Both the position numbers and the translations under genes were made by a program. Shown here in pieces: positions 8,995 to 16,986 of a stretch of DNA of 64,000 bases. Positions within the stretch are counted from its first letter, which is position 1. Every line of letters starts with the position of its first letter. This DNA comes from Sphingomonas flavalba (GTDB lineage Bacteria > Pseudomonadota > Alphaproteobacteria > Sphingomonadales > Sphingomonadaceae): assembly GCF_004796535.1 (NCBI RefSeq), contig NZ_SPHY01000002.1, positions 299,512 through 363,511 on the forward strand. The letters run 5' to 3'. The notes below the pieces were generated by a model, which was not told where the DNA came from, made no database searches, and saw only the letters and a list, made by a program, of their open reading frames with translations.

Positions 8995-9390
8995 CTACGC
9001 CGCTGCCGGAATCACGCGAATGTGCCACCATTCCTCCAATCGATCGACCAGCGCATCGCTGGCGAAGCGGCAGCGGAACATGCCGTCCAGGTCGATGGTT
9101 TCGCCGCCCGGCACGCCCTTGAAGGCGGCGTGCCAGTGGCACAGGCCGGTATCGCCGGCACAGGTCACGCCGTCGTAGGTGAAGACGACGTCGGCTTGCC
9201 CGGCCGTCACCTTTTCCCAATAGGCACGGACCCCCGCCTGCCCTTCCAGCGGCGGGTCGTAGGGCGTTTCGTGATAGCGAGCATCGGGCGTGAACAGGGC
9301 GGCGGCGGCATCCGGGTCGCGCCGTTCCCACGCCGCCTTGTAGCCGTCAAGCCAGGCGGTGAACACCGCTTCGGTCACTGCGTGGGTCAT
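8995..9390 (-). CDS. NTF2/SnoaL-like protein
   Basis: A 131-residue protein with the NTF2-like cone fold pattern: an N-terminal helix (AVFTAWLDGYKAAWERRDPDA), the ALFTPDARYHE strand, and late strands around GGETIDLDGMFRCRF. Members include small isomerases, dehydratases, dehalogenases and pure binding proteins; the residues visible do not fix the activity. The start ATG shares one base with the wrbA stop (TGATG), so it is the third gene of the TonB receptor-WrbA-NTF2 operon driven from the operator near 12.33 kb. In catabolic operons such proteins often act on a ring or side chain after an oxidoreductase step. Confidence 0.85.
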   Translation of the reverse strand: MTHAVTEAVFTAWLDGYKAAWERRDPDAAAALFTPDARYHETPYDPPLEGQAGVRAYWEKVTAGQADVVFTYDGVTCAGDTGLCHWHAAFKGVPGGETIDLDGMFRCRFASDALVDRLEEWWHIRVIPAAA

Positions 9391-10001
9391 CAGTCTCGCC
9401 CTCCCCTTTCCATGCGTGCAGCGATCTCGGCGACATGCCGTCCCTGGAAGCGCGCGCCGTCCAGTTCGTTGCCGCTCGGCCGGCGGCTGCCGTCGGCGCC
9501 GGCAATGGTGCTCGCGCCATAGGGGGTGCCGCCGCTGATCTCGGTCATGATCGTGTTGCCGGCAAAGCTATACGGCAGGCCGACGATGACCATGCCGTGG
9601 TGCAGCAGGGTGGTGTGGATCGACGTGATCGTCATTTCCTGCCCGCCATGCTGGCTGGCGGTGGAGGTGAACGCGCTACCGACCTTGCCGACCAGCGCGC
9701 CCTTCACCCACAACGGCCCGGTCTGGTCCAGAAAGTTGCGCATCTGCGCCGCCATATTGCCGAACCGGGTCGGCGAGCCGATTATGATCGCGTCGTAATC
9801 GCCCAGTTCCTGCGGGTCCGCGATCGGCGCCACCTGATCCAGCAGCACGCCGGCGCTGCGCGCCACCGCCTCGGGCATCAACTCGGGCACCCGCTTGACC
9901 GCCACCTCGGCGCCAGTGGTGGCGGCGCCTTCGGCCACCGCCTGCGCCATCGTCTCGACATGGCCGTAGCTGGAATAATACAGAACCAGAATACGCGGCA
10001 T
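9390..10001 (-). CDS. wrbA: NAD(P)H:quinone oxidoreductase, WrbA type
   Basis: A 203-residue flavodoxin-like FMN enzyme that reduces quinones by two electrons to hydroquinones in the cytoplasm. The FMN phosphate loop is at the N-terminus ([14 protein letters not shown]), followed by [21 protein letters not shown] and the family hallmark [12 protein letters not shown]. Length matches the family (about 200). The ATG at 10001 is preferred; longer in-frame openings run back into the TonB receptor gene, whose stop lies 17 bases upstream. Placement between a TonB receptor and an NTF2-like gene, rather than in a stress locus, suggests that a quinoid or aromatic intermediate is handled in this pathway. 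Confidence 0.93.
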   Translation of the reverse strand: MPRILVLYYSSYGHVETMAQAVAEGAATTGAEVAVKRVPELMPEAVARSAGVLLDQVAPIADPQELGDYDAIIIGSPTRFGNMAAQMRNFLDQTGPLWVKGALVGKVGSAFTSTASQHGGQEMTITSIHTTLLHHGMVIVGLPYSFAGNTIMTEISGGTPYGASTIAGADGSRRPSGNELDGARFQGRHVAEIAARMERGGRD

Positions 10002-10018
10002 CACCTGCTCCCGATCGA

Positions 10019-12223
10019 TCAGAACCTGAAGCCAAGCTCGGCGCCGTAACGACGCGGCCGGGCCTTGAACACGAACCCGCCGGGCGAGAACTCGGCATTG
10101 TATTTCTCGTTGAACAGATTGCTCGCGAAACCCGCCAGGGTGAAGCCGCCGAAATCGACGCTCAGCCGCGCGTCGACCAGGTCGACCGGCTTGCGAACCG
10201 TCGAATTCTCGACATCCCACCAGGTCTTGCCGGTCCGCCGGTAATCGACCCGCGCGGTCAGGTGGACATCATCGCTGACGGCGGTGCGGTACTGCGCGCC
10301 CGCGTTGAAAGTATAGCGCGAGATCAGCGGCGCCTCATTGCCGATCACCGCCGGGTCGGGGAAGGCCCTGATGTCGCTGGCAGTGTAACCGAAGCCAAGA
10401 TTTACGTCGAAACCGGGCGCCGGCCGCGCCGTCGCCTCCAGTTCAAACCCTTTGATCCGGGTGCGCGGGACGTTGCCCAGATTCTGGGTCGAGTTGGCGG
10501 CGAGGAAGACGAAGAAATACGAATTCTTCGATTCCGTCGTATAGGCATTGGCGCTGAGCGTCAGCCGCCGGTCGAGCAGCTGGGCGCGCGTGCCGACCTC
10601 GAACGTATCGGCGGTTTCCGCCTGGAAGACATCCTCGACGCCGACGATGCCATTGGCCGCCGCGACGCCGCCGACCCCGGTCTGGTTGAAGCCGCCGCTG
10701 CGGAAGCCCCGGCTATAACCGCCGTAGACCGTCAGCATGTTGGTCGGCTTCCAGGTCAGCGTCAGCTTCGGCTGCCAGTCGTCGAAGGTGGCCTTGCGCA
10801 CCTCGCCGGTGGTGCCGTCGGGCAGGCCGGGCGCGTTCATGAACTGCGGCGGCGTCAGCGTCGTGTTGCGGCGGCGGTCGCGGTCGTACCGTATGCCGAA
10901 ATCGGCGCGGAACTGGTCGGAAAAGTCGTAGGACAGGTTGGCGAACACCGCCCAGGCGAAATTGTCCTGCTTGTCCGACAGGAAGCTGAACTGCGGGTTC
11001 AGCGGGTTCGTGCTCGGCTCACGATAGACCGGAAACGCGTCGTTGCCGGTATCGATCATGTTGCCGGTCGAAATGAACCGGTTGGTATCGATGAAATAGG
11101 CGCCGACAATATAGCCGAACTTGTTTTCGGCCGGCGATGTGAAGCGGATCTCCTGGCTGAACGCCTTGACGTTCAGATACTGGCTCTGGTTCAGGTCGAA
11201 ACCGAAGATCTGGTAGAACAACGATTCCTGGATCGGCAGGAAGTCGAAGGCGTCACCGGTCAGTATCTCCTTCAGCGTGTCGTAGGAGGTAACGGAACTG
11301 ATCACCCCGGCGCCGGTGTCATAGGTCAGCCGCAGCGACAGGTTGTTGATGTCGCGGTCGTTCTGGCCACGGTTGTTGACCCTGACCGGCAGGCTGGTGT
11401 CGTTCACGTCCGACACGATGTTGAAATACAGCGCCTGGGTGCGTAGCCGGCTGATCGATCCGCGCAGGTCGGCGGTAAATTCCGGCGTCGGGTTCCACAG
11501 CAGCGTGCCACGCAGGCCCAGGTCCTTCACCGGGTCCGCATCCTCGTTCAGATAGGCGTTCCGGATGAAACCGTTGGTGTCGTACCACGACCCGGCAAGG
11601 CGGAAACGCACCGTGTCGGACAGCGGCCCGCTGACCCCACCGCGCAGCCAGTAGCCGAAACCATTGTCGATACCGGCGCGGGCCTGCCCCTCGAAAATAT
11701 CGGTCGGCTGCTTCGTGCGAATGACGATCGCGCCGCCAATCGCATTGCGGCCATAGATCGCGCCCTGCGGCCCTTTCAGCACCTCGATCTGCTCGATATC
11801 GAACAGCTCCTGGTTGAACTGGGCCGGATTGACCTGCTGCACCCCGTCGACAACGACTGCGACCGATGGCTCCGAATTGCGCGCCTGGGTGATGCCGCGG
11901 ATGATGATGAAGGCGTTGCCGGCGTTCTGGGTCTCGACCAGATTGACGTTGGACGTCAGGTTGATGAAGTCGCTCGGCCGCTCGATACCCGCCGCCGCAA
12001 TAGTTTCCGACGTATAGGCGGCTATCGCCGCCGGCACGTCCTGCAGGGATTCGGACCGGCGCAGCGCGGTAACGACGATGTCGCCCTCGCCGGCGGCAGC
12101 GGCCGCATCGCCGCCGGCGGATGCCGCCGACTGCGCCTCGGCCCCGCTCGCGGCGACACCGGCAATTCCCATCGCGCCCGCCAACAGCACGACACGTAGA
12201 GACCGTATCTTCCTCATCCCCAT
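10019..12223 (-). CDS. TonB-dependent receptor (IclR-regulated island)
   Basis: A 734-residue outer-membrane receptor. The signal peptide covers about residues 1-31 (..SGAEAQS), DIVVTA lies at 48-53 before the plug, and the plug contains [14 protein letters not shown] and [20 protein letters not shown]. The barrel ends in a terminal phenylalanine (LGFRF). Two ATGs six bases apart (12223 and 12217) are both usable; the second has the better-spaced G-rich ribosome site. Upstream, at 12313-12344, lies a tandem palindromic operator with a TTGACT hexamer between the palindromes, so the receptor and the wrbA and NTF2 genes behind it probably belong to the IclR regulon. The ligand is unknown. Confidence 0.93.
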   Translation of the reverse strand: MGMRKIRSLRVVLLAGAMGIAGVAASGAEAQSAASAGGDAAAAAGEGDIVVTALRRSESLQDVPAAIAAYTSETIAAAGIERPSDFINLTSNVNLVETQNAGNAFIIIRGITQARNSEPSVAVVVDGVQQVNPAQFNQELFDIEQIEVLKGPQGAIYGRNAIGGAIVIRTKQPTDIFEGQARAGIDNGFGYWLRGGVSGPLSDTVRFRLAGSWYDTNGFIRNAYLNEDADPVKDLGLRGTLLWNPTPEFTADLRGSISRLRTQALYFNIVSDVNDTSLPVRVNNRGQNDRDINNLSLRLTYDTGAGVISSVTSYDTLKEILTGDAFDFLPIQESLFYQIFGFDLNQSQYLNVKAFSQEIRFTSPAENKFGYIVGAYFIDTNRFISTGNMIDTGNDAFPVYREPSTNPLNPQFSFLSDKQDNFAWAVFANLSYDFSDQFRADFGIRYDRDRRRNTTLTPPQFMNAPGLPDGTTGEVRKATFDDWQPKLTLTWKPTNMLTVYGGYSRGFRSGGFNQTGVGGVAAANGIVGVEDVFQAETADTFEVGTRAQLLDRRLTLSANAYTTESKNSYFFVFLAANSTQNLGNVPRTRIKGFELEATARPAPGFDVNLGFGYTASDIRAFPDPAVIGNEAPLISRYTFNAGAQYRTAVSDDVHLTARVDYRRTGKTWWDVENSTVRKPVDLVDARLSVDFGGFTLAGFASNLFNEKYNAEFSPGGFVFKARPRRYGAELGFRF

Positions 12224-12312
12224 TCCCCGCTTTTATTGGCTCGGGTGGGCACCCGGCGCCGGCCGTTTTCCGGCTGGCGGACACCTATCCGATCGTTTGT
12301 CGGGGTACGAAT

Positions 12313-12344
12313 TTCGATTATCGAAGTCAAGTTCGCATTGCGAA
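12313..12344. promoter_or_regulatory. Operator A: tandem TTCG-N5-CGAA palindromes upstream of TonB receptor
   Basis: Two 13-bp palindromes, TTCGATTATCGAA (12313-12325) and TTCGCATTGCGAA (12332-12344), with starts 19 bp apart. Read toward the receptor gene on the minus strand, the hexamer TTGACT (12325-12330) sits between them as a -35 candidate, and the inner palindrome falls where the promoter spacer would be. The -10 is not convincing. The same arrangement recurs at three other places in the next 6 kb. The core resembles the TTCGAT..ATCG sequences bound by the IclR-type regulators PcaR, PcaU and PobR, and the neighbouring regulator gene is of that type. Confidence 0.75.
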
Positions 12345-12429
12345 ACCCATACGAAACCGCTCTGCTGTTGCGCACCGGAAACAATGCCAGGCGCCACAAC
12401 CTTGCTGTCTTGCGATTAAGAAGGGAGTG

Positions 12430-13239
12430 TTAGGGTCGCAGCGCGTGCGACAGGAACGGCCAGCGCTGCAACGCGCCCTCGATCTCGACGGCGGCGCGCT
12501 GGAGCAGCGGCAGCCGGCTGGCGACCAGCTCGTCGCGCGCGATTCGGGTCGTCGATGTCGAGCAGTTGATCGCGGCGGCGATCTGCCGGTCTTTGTCGAA
12601 CACCGGCACCGCGACGGAAACGACACCGTAATCCAGCTCGTCCTGGGCGGAAGCATAGCCGTCGACCCGCGTCGCGTGCAGGCTTTCGCGCAGCGCCGCC
12701 TTGTCGGTCACCGTATGTTCGGTGAACCGGTTCAGCGCGACCGATTCCAGATAGGCGTCAATCGCCGCGTCACCCTGATAGGCGAGCAGCACCTTGCCCA
12801 GCGACGTCGCATAGGCGGGAAAGCGGGTGCCGACGCTGGCGCCGATGCGGATGCGGCGGTTGGTCGAAACATGGGCGATGTACAATATGTCCTCGCCCGA
12901 CAGCACCGCCATCGACGAGCTGTCGCCGGTTTCATCGCGCAGCGCCTGAAGGTGCGGTCCGGCCACGCCCTCGACATTCATCGAGGCGAGGAAGGCGGAA
13001 CCGAACACCAGCACTTCCGGGCGCAGCAGGAATCGTCGGCCGTGCTGCGCGACATAGCCGAGCTGGACAAGCGTGTTCAGGCAGCGCCGCGCCACGGCCG
13101 GGTTCAGCCCCGTCGCCACTGCGACCTCGCTCAACTGCATTTCCGGACGGCTCTGGTTGAAGGCGCGCAGCACCGACAGGCCGCGCGCCAGCGTGGAGAG
13201 ATATTCCGGGTCCTGCCGCACCTTCGGCGTCTCAGCCAT
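12430..13239 (-). CDS. IclR-family regulator, Pca/Pob type
   Basis: A 269-residue IclR-family regulator. The N-terminal winged helix occupies about residues 15-75 (YLSTLARGLSVLRAF; SEVAVATGLNPAVARRCLNTL). The effector domain follows, with YIAHVSTNRRIRIGASVGTRFPAYATSLGKVLLA and the late DELDYGVVSVAVPVF and AAINCS segments. The opening resembles PcaR/PcaU/PobR regulators of aromatic catabolism, which bind TTCGAT-type repeats. The gene lies between the TonB receptor (206 bp downstream) and the CoA-transferase (61 bp upstream, same strand) and could be co-transcribed with the latter, giving autoregulation. It is the obvious candidate for binding the four operators at 12.33, 14.54, 15.49 and 18.18 kb; this is inferred. 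Confidence 0.9.
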   Translation of the reverse strand: MAETPKVRQDPEYLSTLARGLSVLRAFNQSRPEMQLSEVAVATGLNPAVARRCLNTLVQLGYVAQHGRRFLLRPEVLVFGSAFLASMNVEGVAGPHLQALRDETGDSSSMAVLSGEDILYIAHVSTNRRIRIGASVGTRFPAYATSLGKVLLAYQGDAAIDAYLESVALNRFTEHTVTDKAALRESLHATRVDGYASAQDELDYGVVSVAVPVFDKDRQIAAAINCSTSTTRIARDELVASRLPLLQRAAVEIEGALQRWPFLSHALRP

Positions 13240-13300
13240 CCTGCCGCCCCTTAGTCGTTCCGGCGGCTATAGACAGGCGCGACCGCCCGCGCCAGCCGCG

Positions 13301-14449
13301 CTATTCGCCGGGCGGCGTCCAGGCCGGGCGGCCCAGCACCGCCGGGTTGTCCACGCCCAGCACCGGCGGCGGCACCACCGTGTCCGCCCGCTCGCCGTCA
13401 AAGCTGACCGGCGAACGGATCGTGCGGAACAGCCCGGTCTCCGAGTGGGTGGCGGACACTTCCAGCGCCAGCGCGCGCGCCTGCTCTGTCTCCAGCACCT
13501 CGTTCGATGCATAGACCGGCGACGACGGCACGCCCTTCTCCAGCAGCAGTCGGCGCCATTCCTCCCGGTCACGGGTGCGAAAGATCGGTGCCAGAAAAGC
13601 GACGACATCGTCATAATGGGCGATGCGCGCGTTGCGGTCGGCGAACTCGGGCAGCGCCAGCATGTCCGGCCGCCCGACCGCCTCGGCCAATGCCTCCCAG
13701 AATTTGGTCGGCGACGACATGTGCAGCGCGATCCAGCCGCCGTCGGCGCACTGGAAAACATAGGATTGCGACACGTTGGGCCGGCTGTACGGCCCCATCA
13801 CCTCGCCGGCCGAGAAATAATGGGTGAAGTCATCAAGGTTGAAATGGCACATCGCCTCCAGCATCGATACCTCGACCACCCGGCCGCGGCCGGTCGTCGC
13901 CCGCTCGTGCAACGCGCCCAATATGCCGTAAGCGGCGTAGAAGCCGGTGATGGAATCGGCGATCGCCGGGCCGACGACGCGCGGCTGCGCCGGGTTGAGC
14001 AGCAGGCGCAGGAACCCGCTCGCCGCCTGCGCCACCGTGTCGAAGGCCGGGCGCTTGCGGTCGGGTCCGGACGCGCCGAACCCGGAAATCGCGCAATAGA
14101 TCAGCTTCGGGTTGATCGCCTGCAGCCGCGCCGCATCGACGCCCAACCGGGCGGCGACGCCGGGCCGGAAATTCTGGATGAACACGTCGGCGTCGGCGAT
14201 CAGCGCGTCGAGTGCCGCCAGATCCTCCGGCTGCTTGGTGTTCAGCGTGATGCTTTTCTTGTTGCGGTTGTAGGTCTGGAAATGCGGGCTGTAGAGCCCG
14301 CCCTTGAACGCGCGGAACGGGTCACCGCCGTCACTGTTCTCCACCTTGACCACGTCGGCGCCCAGATCGGCGAGCAGCATCCCGGCGGCCGGGCCGGTGA
14401 TGAACGTACCCATTTCCAGGACACGGACATCGCCAAGAACCTTCGCCAT
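13301..14449 (-). CDS. Class III (CaiB/BaiF) CoA-transferase
   Basis: A 382-residue family III CoA-transferase that moves CoA between a thioester and a carboxylic acid through an aspartyl-CoA intermediate. The N-terminus VLGDVRVLEMGTFITGPAAG and LADLGADVVKVEN are diagnostic; RKRPAFDTVAQA places the catalytic aspartate at 137. Start at ATG 14449, preceded by GGGAGG; the in-frame upstream extension would cover the promoter and operator. The promoter TTGTTT-N17-TTATAT at 14516-14544 reads into this gene with an operator palindrome inside its spacer. It is divergent from the citryl-CoA-lyase-like gene. Together they suggest activation of a carboxylic acid to its CoA ester followed by C-C cleavage. 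Confidence 0.92.
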   Translation of the reverse strand: MAKVLGDVRVLEMGTFITGPAAGMLLADLGADVVKVENSDGGDPFRAFKGGLYSPHFQTYNRNKKSITLNTKQPEDLAALDALIADADVFIQNFRPGVAARLGVDAARLQAINPKLIYCAISGFGASGPDRKRPAFDTVAQAASGFLRLLLNPAQPRVVGPAIADSITGFYAAYGILGALHERATTGRGRVVEVSMLEAMCHFNLDDFTHYFSAGEVMGPYSRPNVSQSYVFQCADGGWIALHMSSPTKFWEALAEAVGRPDMLALPEFADRNARIAHYDDVVAFLAPIFRTRDREEWRRLLLEKGVPSSPVYASNEVLETEQARALALEVSATHSETGLFRTIRSPVSFDGERADTVVPPPVLGVDNPAVLGRPAWTPPGE

Positions 14450-14515
14450 CACCGACCCTCCCAAACGAATCATGCCGGCCGGCCGCAGTGTCGTGCTGCG
14501 GGGCCGGATCGCCGC

Positions 14516-14544
14516 ATATAAGAAAATTCGTATAGCGAAAACAA
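14516..14544 (-). promoter_or_regulatory. Predicted promoter of the CoA-transferase gene
   Basis: On the minus strand TTGTTT (14539-14544) and TTATAT (14516-14521) are separated by 17 bp, close to the sigma-70 consensus and AT-rich in a GC-rich genome. The palindrome TTCGTATAGCGAA (14527-14539) fills the spacer, so a bound regulator would contact the promoter itself. The predicted transcript begins roughly 60 bases ahead of the ATG at 14449. Confidence 0.6.
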
Positions 14545-14558
14545 CTTCGAAATGCGAA
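14527..14558. promoter_or_regulatory. Operator B: tandem palindromes in the divergent CoA-transferase/lyase region
   Basis: TTCGTATAGCGAA (14527-14539) and TTCGAAATGCGAA (14546-14558), again 19 bp start to start. The pair lies between two divergently transcribed genes. For the minus-strand gene it overlaps the -35 and spacer; for the plus-strand gene it ends three bases before a possible -35. One bound dimer pair could therefore control both directions. This is the same motif and spacing as operators A, C and D. Confidence 0.75.
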
Positions 14559-14561
14559 AGG

Positions 14562-14590
14562 TTGTGAGTCGGCATGTCGGCCGATAGCCT
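14562..14590 (+). promoter_or_regulatory. Possible promoter of the citryl-CoA-lyase-like gene
   Basis: TTGTGA (14562-14567), 17 bp, then TAGCCT (14585-14590). The match is moderate. Operator B ends at 14558, immediately upstream, the position expected for an activator. A promoter here also argues against the in-frame ATG at 14574 and for the start near 14664. Confidence 0.4.
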
Positions 14591-14663
14591 TGTCGCCCTG
14601 CCCGCCCCGGATTTCCGGGCCGGATCGCGGCGGCCGGGCCGGGCACAGACTAGTGAGATGGCG

Positions 14664-15476
14664 ATGAGAATAGGCAAGCAGGATCAACCGTACAGCGCGA
14701 TTTCCACCTCCACCCCGGCCGCGATCACCGTGCGCGGCAAGGACCTGTGCAGCGAGGTGATCGGCCAGACCGACTTCACCAGCTATTTCTGGCTGCTCGT
14801 CACCGGCACCGAGCCGAGTGCCGACCAGTTGTTCTTCGCCAATGCCGTGCTGACCGCGCTCGCCGAACATGGCCTGGTGCCCAGCGTCGTCGCCGCGCGG
14901 ATGACCTACGCCGCCGCGCCGGAGGCATTTCAGGGCGCCGTCGCCGCCGGGCTGCTCGGCTGCGGATCGGTCGTGCTCGGCAGCGCGGAGGTTTCCGGCG
15001 CCTTTCTCGCCGACATCGTCGCGAACGACCGGGTGCCGGAAGAAGCGGTGCGGGCCCTGCGGGCGGAGGGCAAGGCGGTGCCCGGCTTCGGCCATCCGCT
15101 GCACAATGCCGGCGACCCCCGCGCCAACCTGCTGCTACGGCTGGCGGCGGAGCGCGGTACCGAAGGGCCGCATATCGCCGCCCTGCGCGCGGTGAAGGCC
15201 GCCCTCCCCGCCACGATCGGCCGCGACCTGCCGATCAACGTCAACGGTGCGATACCGGCGGTGATGCTCGATGTCGGCTTCCCGCTTCGGGCGCTGAAGG
15301 GCATCGCCCTGCTTGCCCGCACCGCCAGCCTGATCGGCCATCTGCAGGAGGAAAGCGAAAGGCCGATCGGCTTCATCCTGTCCGGGCAGGCGGCGGCGGC
15401 GATCGCCTATGACGGCCCCGGCCCCGACGCCGATGCCGGCGGCGACGCGGACGCCGGCACCGCCGCCCATGCCTGA
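14664..15476 (+). CDS. Citryl-CoA lyase-like protein (citrate synthase fold)
   Basis: A 270-residue member of the short citrate-synthase-like group that includes citryl-CoA lyase; such enzymes cleave a CoA thioester by retro-Claisen or retro-aldol chemistry to acetyl-CoA and an oxo acid. Visible features are MRIGKQDQP, ITVRGKDLCS, AEHGLVPS, the active-site stretch GFGHPLHNAGDPR with His144, and INVNGAIPAVMLDVGF. It is far shorter than a full citrate synthase. Start at ATG 14664 with GTGAG just upstream; ATG 14658 is equally possible, while 14574 would lie upstream of the predicted -10. The divergent CoA-transferase could supply its CoA-ester substrate. The final 20 residues are rich in Gly, Asp and Ala and look unconserved. 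Confidence 0.85.
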   Translation: MRIGKQDQPYSAISTSTPAAITVRGKDLCSEVIGQTDFTSYFWLLVTGTEPSADQLFFANAVLTALAEHGLVPSVVAARMTYAAAPEAFQGAVAAGLLGCGSVVLGSAEVSGAFLADIVANDRVPEEAVRALRAEGKAVPGFGHPLHNAGDPRANLLLRLAAERGTEGPHIAALRAVKAALPATIGRDLPINVNGAIPAVMLDVGFPLRALKGIALLARTASLIGHLQEESERPIGFILSGQAAAAIAYDGPGPDADAGGDADAGTAAHA

Positions 15477-15478
15477 TT

Positions 15479-15510
15479 TTCGTTATGCGAATTTTACTTC
15501 GCAAAACGAA
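15479..15510. promoter_or_regulatory. Operator C: tandem palindromes upstream of the VOC gene
   Basis: TTCGTTATGCGAA (15479-15491) and TTCGCAAAACGAA (15498-15510), 19 bp start to start. It begins two bases after the stop of the lyase-like gene and ends directly against a -35-like hexamer at 15511. The position favours an activator contacting RNA polymerase, in contrast to operators A and D. Confidence 0.75.
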
Positions 15511-15539
15511 TTGATGCCCCCAATGGGCTGTGCTAGCTT
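15511..15539 (+). promoter_or_regulatory. Predicted promoter of the VOC-hydrolase operon
   Basis: TTGATG (15511-15516), 17 bp spacer, TAGCTT (15534-15539). The -35 abuts operator C. The ribosome site AAGGAGAGG is about 45 bases further on, just ahead of the ATG at 15595. Confidence 0.5.
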
Positions 15540-15594
15540 TTGCCGCCGGGTAGAGAGCGCGCAACGCCGCGCCCGCTAAGGAGAGGAACCGACC

Positions 15595-16137
15595 ATGACG
15601 AGATTGCCGTCGCGGCTGCACCATACCGCCTATGTCAGCAAGGACCTGGAAGCGACCCGCAAATTCTACGAAGAGGTGATCGGCCTGCCGCTGATCGCGA
15701 CGTGGAGTGAAAAGGACGTGCTGTTCGGCGCAGAGCGCGTCTACTGCCACTGTTTCTTCGGCCTGGCGGATGGCGGCGCCCTCGCCTTCTTCCAGTTTGC
15801 GAAGCCGGAGGATCAGACCCTGTTCGATCCGGAGCTGAGCCCCTCACCGTTCCGCCACATCGCGCTCAACGTCGACGCGGAAACCCAGGCGGAGATCGAG
15901 CAGCGAATCAAGGCCGCCGGCTATCGGGAACCCGATACCTATGTCCTGGAGCATGGCTATTGCCGGTCGGTCTACATCACCGATCCCAACGGCATGATCC
16001 TCGAATTCACCCTCGACGCGCCCAATGCGGATGAAATCAACGCCAGACGCCGCGCCGCCGCCCATGAGGAGCTGCGCCGCTGGCTTGCCGGCGATCACGA
16101 AACCAACAACCATTTCCGCCACGAAGAGCACGCCTGA
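15595..16137 (+). CDS. VOC-family protein (glyoxalase/extradiol dioxygenase fold)
   Basis: A 180-residue protein of one vicinal-oxygen-chelate module pair. His10 (LHHTAYVS), His88 (FRHIALNV) and Glu137 (MILEFTLD) sit where the two histidines and glutamate of metal-dependent VOC enzymes lie, so it is likely a metal enzyme: an extradiol-type dioxygenase, isomerase, lyase or epimerase. PNGMILEF is the typical closing motif. A strong ribosome site (AAGGAGAGG) precedes the ATG. It has its own operator and promoter, and the alpha/beta hydrolase follows 10 bases after its stop, so the two form an operon. A ring-cleavage enzyme followed by a hydrolase is the classical meta-cleavage order; applying it here is inference. 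Confidence 0.85.
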   Translation: MTRLPSRLHHTAYVSKDLEATRKFYEEVIGLPLIATWSEKDVLFGAERVYCHCFFGLADGGALAFFQFAKPEDQTLFDPELSPSPFRHIALNVDAETQAEIEQRIKAAGYREPDTYVLEHGYCRSVYITDPNGMILEFTLDAPNADEINARRRAAAHEELRRWLAGDHETNNHFRHEEHA

Positions 16138-16147
16138 CGGCACGGCC

Positions 16148-16969
16148 ATGGCCAGCCTGCCCGCCGACGGCCCGACGATGATCCACGACATTCCGGTCGC
16201 GAACGGCGCCGTCCGTATCGAAATCGCCGGCGAGGGGCTGCCGCTGGTCCTGCTCCACGGCTGGTCGCTCGACCGTGGCGTCTGGCAGGCGCAGCTCCAC
16301 GCGCTGGCCGCGCGCTTTCAGGTGATCGCGGTCGACCGGCGCGGCTTCGGCGGATCGACCGCTCCGCCGGGGCTCGCGCAAGAGGATGGCGACCTGCTCG
16401 CCATTCTCGACCGGCTGGGGCTGGCGCGCGCGGTCATCGTCGGCATGTCGCAGGGCGGCCGGGTGGCGCTGCATTTCGCCATGGCCCACCCGGACCGGGT
16501 GATCGGCATTGTGCTGCACGGCGCACCGCTTGACGGCTTCCTGCCCGCTCCGCGCGGAGAGGACTGCATACCGATCACCAGCTATGCCGCGCTTGTCCGT
16601 GGCGGGCGGATCGACCGGATGAAGGCGCTATGGCGCACCCACCCGCTGATGCGGGTGGAAGACCCCGCCGCCCGGCGCATCGTCGACCGGCTGCTCGCCG
16701 CCTATCAGGCGCGCGACCTGACCGCGCCGGCGGCGCCGCCGCTGGCTCCGCTCGCCGGCGAACTCGATGCCATCCACGCGCCGGCGCTGGTCCTGACCGG
16801 GGAACAGGATACGCCCTGGCGGCGGCTGGTCGGCGATGCGCTTGCCTATGGCCTGGCCAACGCCCGCCGCGCCACCATCGGCGGCGGGCATCTGTGCAAC
16901 CTGACCGATGCCGGCGCCTATAACGCCGTCCTCGCTGGCTTCGTCGACCGCATCCGCCGCGCCGCATAG
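16148..16969 (+). CDS. Alpha/beta hydrolase
   Basis: A 273-residue serine hydrolase. HGWS at 37-40 forms the oxyanion side, GMSQGG holds nucleophile Ser101, the acid is probably the Asp in TGEQDTPW near 224, and the base is the His in GGGHLC near 250, so the triad is complete. The family covers esterases, lactonases (3-oxoadipate enol-lactonase type), epoxide hydrolases and meta-cleavage product hydrolases. The ATG at 16148 is favoured, ten bases behind the VOC gene; ATG 16178 is an alternative close to the first conserved strand. It ends 17 bases from the convergent MetE-like gene. Co-transcription with the VOC gene suggests that it acts on the VOC product. Confidence 0.9.
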   Translation: MASLPADGPTMIHDIPVANGAVRIEIAGEGLPLVLLHGWSLDRGVWQAQLHALAARFQVIAVDRRGFGGSTAPPGLAQEDGDLLAILDRLGLARAVIVGMSQGGRVALHFAMAHPDRVIGIVLHGAPLDGFLPAPRGEDCIPITSYAALVRGGRIDRMKALWRTHPLMRVEDPAARRIVDRLLAAYQARDLTAPAAPPLAPLAGELDAIHAPALVLTGEQDTPWRRLVGDALAYGLANARRATIGGGHLCNLTDAGAYNAVLAGFVDRIRRAA

Positions 16970-16986
16970 GCGCGACCGCCGGGCGC

